From: Bacteroidales bacterium
Lineage (GTDB): Bacteria; Bacteroidota; Bacteroidia; Bacteroidales; UBA932
Length of the DNA: 37,272 nucleotides
NCBI GenBank assembly: GCA_017464245.1
Contig: JAFUDV010000057.1
Location: 1 to 37,272 of the forward strand
Reading direction: 5' to 3'
Below, piece by piece: positions 32,107-37,272 of this stretch. Numbering within the stretch: position 1 is the stretch's first letter; each line of letters starts with the position of its first letter. A program made the position numbers and the translations under genes. Below the pieces are notes generated by a model that saw only the letters and a list, made by a program, of their open reading frames with translations, ran no database searches and was not told the origin of the DNA.

Positions 32107-33372
32107 TTACCGGATGACGATCTCGGAACGGTCCGGGCCCACGGAGATGATCTTCACGGGACAGCCGGTCTCGCGTTCGATGAAATCGACATAGTTCTTG
32201 AAAGCGACAGGGAAGTCCTCGTACCGGCGGACCTTCGTGATATCCTCCTTCCAGCCCGGGAAGTCGGTATAGACCGGCTTGACGTCGTCCGTGCATTCGA
32301 ACGGGAAATCCTTCGTGACCTTTCCGTCGATCTCGTAGGCCGTGGCGACACGGACCGTGTCGAAGCCGTTCATCACGTCGGCCTTCATCATGATGAGCTC
32401 GCTGACGCCATTCATCATCACGGCGTATTTCAGGGCCACAAGGTCCAGCCAGCCGCAGCGGCGGGGCCGTCCGGTCGTAGCGCCGTACTCGCGTCCGATC
32501 TGGCGGAGACGTTCCCCGTCGGCATCGAACAGTTCGGTGGGGAAGGGACCGCTGCCCACGCGGGTGCAGTAGGCCTTGAAGATACCCATCACCTTGCCCA
32601 CGCGGTTCGGGGCCACGCCCAGTCCGGTGCACACGCCGGCCGTCATCGTGTTGGAGGAGGTGACGAACGGATAGGTGCCGAAGTCGATGTCCAGCATCGC
32701 GCCCTGCGCACCCTCCGCGAGGATGGGAACGTTCTCGTCCAGGTAGCGGTTCACGGCGAACTCGCTGTCGATGAAGGTGAAGCGCTTCATGCTTTCCACG
32801 GCGTTGAACCACTTGACCTCGTAGTCGGTGATGTCAAAGGGGAACTTGTACTGGGCAAGAAGTCCGAAGTGCTTGTATTTCAAGGCTTCGTAGCGCTGGA
32901 GGAACTCGGGGGAGAGGATGTCGCCCACGCGGAGCCCGTTCCGGCCGGTCTTGTCCATGTAGGTGGGGCCGATGCCCTTGAGGGTGGAGCCGATCTTTCC
33001 CTTGCCCTTGGAGGCCTCGGACGCCGCGTCGAGCATCCGGTGGGTCGGGAGGATCAGGTGCGCCTTCTTGGAGATCAGCAGTTTCCCGGAGATGTCCACG
33101 CCCTTGGCCTCGATGGCCTCGATCTCATCCTTGAGGATGACCGGGTCGATGACCACGCCGTTGCCGATGATGTTCACTGAATCCGGACGGAAGATGCCGG
33201 AAGGAACCGTGTGCAGCACGAAACCGTCCCCGTCGAAGACGAGGGAGTGACCGGCGTTGGGACCGCCCTGGAAGCGGGCAATCACCTTGTAGTCCGGGGT
33301 CAGTACGTCAACCACCTTGCCTTTGCCCTCGTCGCCCCACTGCAGGCCGAGGACCACGTCTACCTTGCTCAT
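32107..33372 (-). CDS. purA: Adenylosuccinate synthase
   Basis: PurA joins IMP and aspartate with GTP to make adenylosuccinate, the first step from IMP to AMP, in the cytoplasm. The protein is 421 residues, usual for the family. The P-loop-like signature [15 protein letters not shown] is at 8-22, and [10 protein letters not shown] follows. Further conserved parts are [39 protein letters not shown] and the [14 protein letters not shown] active-site segment near 290. The ATG overlaps the purB stop by 4 bases (ATGA on the minus strand). With purB and purC it forms an operon for three steps of purine synthesis; GTP dependence makes it sensitive to (p)ppGpp in many bacteria. Confidence 0.97.
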   Translation of the reverse strand: MSKVDVVLGLQWGDEGKGKVVDVLTPDYKVIARFQGGPNAGHSLVFDGDGFVLHTVPSGIFRPDSVNIIGNGVVIDPVILKDEIEAIEAKGVDISGKLLISKKAHLILPTHRMLDAASEASKGKGKIGSTLKGIGPTYMDKTGRNGLRVGDILSPEFLQRYEALKYKHFGLLAQYKFPFDITDYEVKWFNAVESMKRFTFIDSEFAVNRYLDENVPILAEGAQGAMLDIDFGTYPFVTSSNTMTAGVCTGLGVAPNRVGKVMGIFKAYCTRVGSGPFPTELFDADGERLRQIGREYGATTGRPRRCGWLDLVALKYAVMMNGVSELIMMKADVMNGFDTVRVATAYEIDGKVTKDFPFECTDDVKPVYTDFPGWKEDITKVRRYEDFPVAFKNYVDFIERETGCPVKIISVGPDRSEIVIR

Positions 33373-34664
33373 AATATGCCAGTTCGTTTGAAGATATAAT
33401 CCACGTTCTTGAAATAGTAATCCAGGGTGAAGCAGCCTTCCAGCTCATCGACGGTGAGGAGCTTCATCACGGCGTCGCTTTCCTTGAGGAGGGTGCGGTA
33501 GTCCAGGCCTTCGGTCCAGGCCTTCATGGCGATGGGCTGGACGGTGTCGTAGGCCTGTTCGCGGGTGAGTCCCTTGCCGATGAGTGCGTTCATCACGCGT
33601 TGGGCGAAGATGACGCCCCGGGTGCGCCAGATGTTCGCCATCATGTTCTCCGGATACACCGTCAGGTTCTCGAGGATGCCCTTGAAGCGGCACAGCATGT
33701 AGTCCAGGAGTTCCGTGGCGTCCGGCAGGATGATGCGCTCCGTGGAGGAGTGGGAGATGTCCCGCTCGTGCCACAGGGCCACGTTCTCGCAGGAGGCGGA
33801 CATGTAGCCGCGCATCACGCGGGCGCAGCCGCAGATGTTCTCGCTGGAGATGGGGTTGCGCTTGTGCGGCATGGCGGAGGAACCCTTCTGGCCCTTGCCG
33901 AAAGCCTCTTCGGCCTCGCGGACCTCGGTCCGCTGGAGGTTCCGTACCTCGAAGGCCATCTGCTCCAGGGTGGAGGCGATGACGGCGAGGGTGGCGATGT
34001 AGTAGGCATGGCGGTCCCGCTGGAGAACCTGCGTGGAGATATCGGCGGAGGCGATCCCCAGCTTGTCGCACACATAGTCCTGGATGAACGGCGGGATGTT
34101 GGCGAAATTGCCCACGGCGCCGCTCATCTTGCCGGCTTCGACGCCCTTGCGGGCGAACTGGAAGCGCTCGATGTTACGCTTCATCTCCTCATGCCACAGG
34201 GCCCATTTCAGGCCGAAGGACGTGATGTCGGCGTGGATGCCGTGCGTACGGCCGATGCAGGGGGTTTCCTTGAATTCGAGGGCGCGGCGCTTCAGTACCG
34301 CGAGGAACTCTTCCAGGTCCTTCTCCAGGATCGCGTTGGCCTGCTTGATCAGATAGCCGTTGGCCGTGTCCACCACGTCGGTGGAGGTGAGCCCGTAATG
34401 GACCCACTTCCGTTCCGGACCGAGGCTTTCGCTGACGGCGCGGGTGAAGGCCACGACATCGTGGCGGGTGACCTGCTCGATCTCCTGGATGCGGGCCACG
34501 TCGAACGTCGCGCCAGCGCGGATCTTCTCCACGTCCTCGCGCGGGATGACGCCGAGCTCGCTCCAGGCTTCGCAGGAGAGGGTTTCGACTTCGAGGTAGG
34601 CCTGGAACTTGTTCTGCTCGGTCCAGATGTCCCTCATCACCTTGCGGGAGTAGCGCTCGATCAT
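33369..34664 (-). CDS. purB: Adenylosuccinate lyase
   Basis: PurB removes fumarate from SAICAR and from adenylosuccinate, serving both the IMP and the AMP branches. I chose the ATG at 34664, which gives 431 residues starting [10 protein letters not shown], as in the family; the open frame upstream is only overlap with purC. Signatures include [11 protein letters not shown], the [13 protein letters not shown] segment, the [15 protein letters not shown] active-site histidine region, and the flexible signature loop [16 protein letters not shown]. The start overlaps the purC stop by 4 bases (ATGA), and the stop overlaps the purA start in the same way, so the three genes are translationally coupled. 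Length and motifs are ordinary for a bacterial PurB. Confidence 0.97.
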   Translation of the reverse strand: MIERYSRKVMRDIWTEQNKFQAYLEVETLSCEAWSELGVIPREDVEKIRAGATFDVARIQEIEQVTRHDVVAFTRAVSESLGPERKWVHYGLTSTDVVDTANGYLIKQANAILEKDLEEFLAVLKRRALEFKETPCIGRTHGIHADITSFGLKWALWHEEMKRNIERFQFARKGVEAGKMSGAVGNFANIPPFIQDYVCDKLGIASADISTQVLQRDRHAYYIATLAVIASTLEQMAFEVRNLQRTEVREAEEAFGKGQKGSSAMPHKRNPISSENICGCARVMRGYMSASCENVALWHERDISHSSTERIILPDATELLDYMLCRFKGILENLTVYPENMMANIWRTRGVIFAQRVMNALIGKGLTREQAYDTVQPIAMKAWTEGLDYRTLLKESDAVMKLLTVDELEGCFTLDYYFKNVDYIFKRTGIL

Positions 34665-35605
34665 ATCTTCTTCAGGAAGTCTTCGATGTTCTTTCCGATG
34701 CGGGCGGCGAGGTCTTCGTCGGCGGCCTTCTCGAAGGGCACGCCGGTAATGTGCTCGTAGAGCTCGATGTAGCGGTCGGTGATGCCGGAAATGACCTGCT
34801 CCGTCATCTCGGGAACCTGCTGGCCTTCCTGGCCCTGGAACCCGTTCGCCATCAGCCACTCGCGGACGAACTCCTTGGAGAGCTGCTTCTGGTGCTCGCC
34901 GCGGGCGAGGCGCTCCTCATAGCCGTCGGCATAGAAATACCGGGAGGAGTCGGGGGTGTGGATCTCGTCCATCAGGAGGATCTCGCCATCCCGCTTGCCG
35001 AACTCGTATTTGGTGTCCACGAGGATGAGTCCCTTCTCGGCGGCCATCTCGGTCCCTCTCCGGAAGAGGGCGCGGGTGTAGGCCTCGAGCTTCTCGTAAT
35101 CCTCCTTTCCGACGATGCCGCGGGCGATGATCTCTTCCTTGGAGATATCCTCGTCGTGGCCTTCGTCGGCCTTCGTGGTCGGGGTGATGATGGGCTCGGG
35201 GAAGCGTTGGTTCTCCACCATCCCGTCGGGGAGGGGAACGCCGCAGAGCGTGCGCTTGCCGGCCTTGTATTCACGCCAGGCGTGTCCGGTCAGGTAGCCG
35301 CGGATGACCATTTCCACCTTGAACGGTTCGCACCGCCAGCCGATGGTGGCCATCGGGTCCACCTCGGCGATCTTCCAGTTGGGGATGATGTCGGCGGTGG
35401 CGTCGAGGAAACGGGAGGCAATCTGGTTGAGGACCTGCCCCTTGTAGGGAATGCCCTTGGGGAGGACTACGTCGAAGGCGGAGATGCGGTCGGTGGCGAC
35501 CATGATGAGGACATTGGAACCGATGCTGTACACATCGCGGACCTTGCCGGTGTACTTGGACACTTGGCCGGGGAATTGGAAATCGGTACGGACTAGAGCT
35601 TTCAT
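34661..35605 (-). CDS. purC: Phosphoribosylaminoimidazolesuccinocarboxamide (SAICAR) synthase
   Basis: PurC joins aspartate to CAIR with ATP in purine synthesis, giving SAICAR, the substrate of the next gene's product PurB. The ATG at 35605 ([11 protein letters not shown]) is preferred; an upstream ATG at 35650 would extend the protein across the predicted promoter. The protein has 314 residues, longer than the E. coli enzyme (237) and close to the longer class with a C-terminal extension. Signatures: [54 protein letters not shown] and TPDSSRYF (all within about 20-245). It leads the purC-purB-purA-glycosyltransferase operon and faces a divergent glycosyltransferase gene. Confidence 0.96.
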   Translation of the reverse strand: MKALVRTDFQFPGQVSKYTGKVRDVYSIGSNVLIMVATDRISAFDVVLPKGIPYKGQVLNQIASRFLDATADIIPNWKIAEVDPMATIGWRCEPFKVEMVIRGYLTGHAWREYKAGKRTLCGVPLPDGMVENQRFPEPIITPTTKADEGHDEDISKEEIIARGIVGKEDYEKLEAYTRALFRRGTEMAAEKGLILVDTKYEFGKRDGEILLMDEIHTPDSSRYFYADGYEERLARGEHQKQLSKEFVREWLMANGFQGQEGQQVPEMTEQVISGITDRYIELYEHITGVPFEKAADEDLAARIGKNIEDFLKKI

Positions 35606-35627
35606 AAGGAATTTGTTAATCCGTGCA

Positions 35628-35658
35628 CGAAGGTACGGACTTTTTTTCACACTTTAAA
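35628..35658 (-). promoter_or_regulatory. Predicted promoter of the purCBA operon
   Basis: On the minus strand, TACCTTCG (35635 down to 35628) matches TAnnTTTG at all but one position, with TTTA (35658 down to 35655) as a -33 element at the standard 19-base spacing. The resulting leader would be short, about 15-20 bases. It overlaps the oppositely directed promoter of the glycosyltransferase gene. Confidence 0.5.
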
Positions 35659-35676
35659 AGATAAGTGGTATATTTG
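35645..35676 (+). promoter_or_regulatory. Predicted promoter of the tandem-domain glycosyltransferase gene
   Basis: TATATTTG (35669-35676) is a perfect -7 box. TTTC at 35645-35648 is a 3/4 -33 match with 20-base spacing. The ATG at 35680 begins only three bases after the box, so the transcript should be leaderless or start inside the first codons. This rules out the earlier GTG at 35665 as the start. Confidence 0.6.
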
Positions 35677-35679
35677 TGT

Positions 35680-37071
35680 ATGAAAAAAATCGATTGTTTC
35701 GTCTCCCTGGCCTCCCAGGCCGGAACGTTCTCCTCCGAACCCGAAATCGCCTCCGTACAGGTAGCGGTGGGCCCTTTTACCCGCAGCGAAACCATCCGGC
35801 AGGTCGCCTCGGCGGCATCTGCCGAATTCACCCTTCTCTACACCCGTACCACCAGCGTCTCGCTGGTCCATTATGCCTTGGAGCGGATGCTGCAGGTGGC
35901 CGGCGATACCGGCGCGGACTTCCTGTATGCCGACCATTTCGCTTCCAAGGGCGGCGAGACGGCCCCGGCACCCGTCATCGACTACCAGGAGGGTTCCCTC
36001 CGGGACGACTTCGATTTCGGCGGGCTGCTCCTCCTCCGGACATCGGCCCTGAAGGATGCGGCATCCCGGATGGACCGGAACTATGAGGCGGCGGGGCTGT
36101 ATGACCTCCGCCTGAAGGTCTCACAGAAGGGGAGACTGGAGCACATCGGCGAGTATCTCTATTATGAGATCGAGACCGACCTCCGCACTTCCGGCGAAAA
36201 ACTGTTCGACTATGTGGACCCCCGCAACCGGAATTCCCAGTTGGAGATGGAACAGGCCGTAACGGACCACCTCAAGGCCGTCGGTGGCTATCTGGAGCCG
36301 GTTTTCCGGGACGTGGACCTCTCCGAAGGGGATTTCCCGGTGGAGGCTTCGGTGGTGATTCCCTGCAAGAACCGCGTGAAGACCATCGGCGACGCCCTCC
36401 GGTCCGCGCTTTCCCAGAAGACGGATTTCCCTTATAATGTCATCGTGGTCGATGACAATTCCACGGATGGTACCGTGGACGTAATCCGGTCCTTCCTCGG
36501 CGATCCGAAACTGGTCTATATCGCCCAGGATCCTACCTGGCATGCCATCGGCGGAAACTGGAATGCGGCCATCCATCATCCGTCCTGCGGCCGTTTCGCC
36601 CTCCAGCTGGACTCGGACGACCTCTATTATGACGGGAATACGGTGCAGAAGTTTGTCGATGCCTTCCGGGAGCAGGGATGCGCCATGGTTGTCGGCTGCT
36701 ACCGGATGACGGACTTCGACCTGAACCCGCTGCCGCCCTTCGTGGTGGAGCACAGGGAGTGGACCCCGGAAAACGGGCGGAACAACGCCCTCCGGGTCAA
36801 CGGGCTCGGTGCTCCGCGCGGCTTTTGGACACCGCTCCTGCGGAAACTGAATTTTCCCACGACCAAGTACGGGGAGGATTATGCCGTAGGGCTCCGCATT
36901 TCCCGCGAGTACCGGATCGGCCGGGTGTGGGATGTCCTCTACACCTGTCGTCGATGGGGCGGAAACTCCGACAGCGACCTGTCGGTGGAAAAGGTCAACG
37001 CGAACAACTTCTATAAGGACCGTCTCCGCACTTGGGAGCTTCAGGCCCGCATCGCCTTGAACAATAGGTAA
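35680..37071 (+). CDS. Family 2 glycosyltransferase with a degenerate N-terminal domain
   Basis: This is a 463-residue soluble protein with a family 2 glycosyltransferase domain in its C-terminal half. The active domain starts near residue 222 ([18 protein letters not shown]), with [14 protein letters not shown] near 254 and the metal-binding [12 protein letters not shown] near 308. The first 210 residues ([12 protein letters not shown], then [20 protein letters not shown] and [12 protein letters not shown]) look like a second, degenerate GT-A-like fold without a complete DxD motif. No membrane segment is visible. The ATG at 35680 follows the promoter directly. The gene stands alone between the purine operon and a probable rRNA promoter, so its acceptor is unknown; a role in lipopolysaccharide or surface polysaccharide assembly is only a guess. 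Confidence 0.85.
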   Translation: MKKIDCFVSLASQAGTFSSEPEIASVQVAVGPFTRSETIRQVASAASAEFTLLYTRTTSVSLVHYALERMLQVAGDTGADFLYADHFASKGGETAPAPVIDYQEGSLRDDFDFGGLLLLRTSALKDAASRMDRNYEAAGLYDLRLKVSQKGRLEHIGEYLYYEIETDLRTSGEKLFDYVDPRNRNSQLEMEQAVTDHLKAVGGYLEPVFRDVDLSEGDFPVEASVVIPCKNRVKTIGDALRSALSQKTDFPYNVIVVDDNSTDGTVDVIRSFLGDPKLVYIAQDPTWHAIGGNWNAAIHHPSCGRFALQLDSDDLYYDGNTVQKFVDAFREQGCAMVVGCYRMTDFDLNPLPPFVVEHREWTPENGRNNALRVNGLGAPRGFWTPLLRKLNFPTTKYGEDYAVGLRISREYRIGRVWDVLYTCRRWGGNSDSDLSVEKVNANNFYKDRLRTWELQARIALNNR

Positions 37072-37081
37072 TTGCGGCACT

Positions 37082-37107
37082 CCAGCCCCTTTCTGGCCTG
37101 TTTTTTT
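37082..37107 (+). terminator. Weak possible terminator after the glycosyltransferase gene
   Basis: CCAG (37082-37085) and CTGG (37093-37096) can form a short stem, followed four bases later by seven T. The stem is only four pairs, so termination is doubtful; the T run may instead belong to the A/T-rich region upstream of the next promoter. Confidence 0.3.
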
Positions 37108-37170
37108 GGAAAATTTTTTGCAAAAAAGTTGCGAAAAAATTTGTCAGTTCAGAAAAAAGGTGTACCTTTG
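37101..37170 (+). promoter_or_regulatory. Strong Bacteroidota promoter with upstream A/T tracts, rRNA-operon type
   Basis: TTTG at 37140-37143 and TACCTTTG at 37163-37170 are perfect -33 and -7 elements with the ideal 19-base spacing. Upstream, 37101-37142 alternates T and A runs (T7, A4T6, A6, A6T3), like UP elements that boost rRNA promoters. The combination of A/T tracts, TACCTTTGCA and a GC hairpin directly after it is what I recall in front of Bacteroidota rRNA operons. Confidence 0.8.
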
Positions 37171-37272
37171 CAATCCCGTTCGGAACACGAGCGGGTTTTT
37201 AAACGCCCGGCGGCGAGTCGGGGGATGAAAAAAGCTCATTGAAAAGACTGAAAGGAAAGTACAAGCAAGTAC
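37171..37272 (+). other. Probable rRNA operon leader, continuing past the window
   Basis: The last 100 bases contain no open frame of note; an ATG at 37225 ends after five codons. The segment from 37214 is A-rich (CTCATTGAAAAGACTG, then two AGTAC repeats around AAGCA) and resembles the untranslated leader before 16S rRNA in Bacteroidota. No part of the mature 16S sequence is recognisable yet, so the downstream gene is inferred, not seen. Confidence 0.55.
37175..37200 (+). other. Hairpin at the predicted RNA 5' end followed by T5
   Basis: CCCGTTCG (37175-37182) pairs with CGAGCGGG (37188-37195), giving eight pairs including one G-U, with a 5-base loop. Five T follow. Transcription should begin within a few bases of the stem. 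It looks like a small intrinsic terminator or a 5' end protective/processing hairpin. Confidence 0.7.

Noticed and set aside
32059-33180. Plus-strand open frame opposite purA
   Set aside because: purA is certain on the minus strand and this frame shows no known motif.
35665-35679. GTG start at 35665 for the glycosyltransferase
   Set aside because: It would place the perfect -7 box inside the coding region; the ATG at 35680 begins with the natural MKKIDCF.
1-37272. tRNA genes, CRISPR arrays, insertion sequences or prophage
   Set aside because: No cloverleaf, repeat-spacer pattern, transposase motif, integrase or inverted-repeat-bounded element was noticed; a tRNAscan or IS search could confirm this.

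Overview
The window is 37.3 kb of a GC-rich (about 60% by eye) Bacteroidota chromosome, most likely order Bacteroidales. Supporting signs are several promoters of the Bacteroidota type (-7 box TAnnTTTG, some with a TTTG-like -33 box 19-20 nt upstream), a repertoire of signal-peptide or lipoprotein glycoside hydrolases (GH27, GH78, GH97) and dipeptidyl peptidase IV, and densely packed genes with 4-base ATGA overlaps. Genus cannot be fixed from the sequence alone. Coding density is very high and no stretch over 300 bases lacks a gene. No tRNA gene, insertion sequence or CRISPR array was recognised by reading.

Layout. Positions 2-8567 (+) hold household and transport genes: the end of a TrkH potassium transporter, a RecD-like helicase, dipeptidyl peptidase IV, a YgiQ radical SAM protein, a small conserved acidic protein and a CLC chloride channel with CBS domains. 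Positions 8619-18530 (+) hold exported hydrolases: a lipoprotein fusing an endonuclease/exonuclease/phosphatase domain to a glycerophosphodiesterase, a phosphodiesterase/nucleotide pyrophosphatase-like lipoprotein, a GH27 alpha-galactosidase and two different GH78 alpha-L-rhamnosidases. There is no SusC/SusD pair, so this is not a classical polysaccharide utilisation locus.

Positions 18571-26274 (+) are the most unusual part. Seven tightly packed genes follow a clear -7 box: a membrane protein with two Rossmann-like segments and a RyR-like C-terminus, a RelA/SpoT-type pyrophosphokinase, a cytidylate-kinase-like protein, a stand-alone HD alarmone-hydrolase-like protein, an APH-fold kinase, a dCache-SpoIIE-HATPase sensor phosphatase, and a STAS anti-anti-sigma-like protein. 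Together they look like a sensor / nucleotide-alarm / partner-switching module. The genes tex (RNA-binding S1 protein), a GH97 glycosidase and an EamA transporter follow with gaps of 3-12 bases, ending at a strong bidirectional terminator (31309-31346).

Positions 31365-35605 (-) carry purC-purB-purA, translationally coupled, followed by a polyprenol-phosphate glycosyltransferase. A 74-base divergent promoter region separates purC from a tandem-domain family 2 glycosyltransferase (35680-37071, +). The last 200 bases contain A/T tracts, a perfect Bacteroidota promoter, a hairpin at the predicted RNA 5' end and a leader resembling those in front of rRNA operons. A 16S rRNA gene probably begins just beyond the window edge, but this is an inference.
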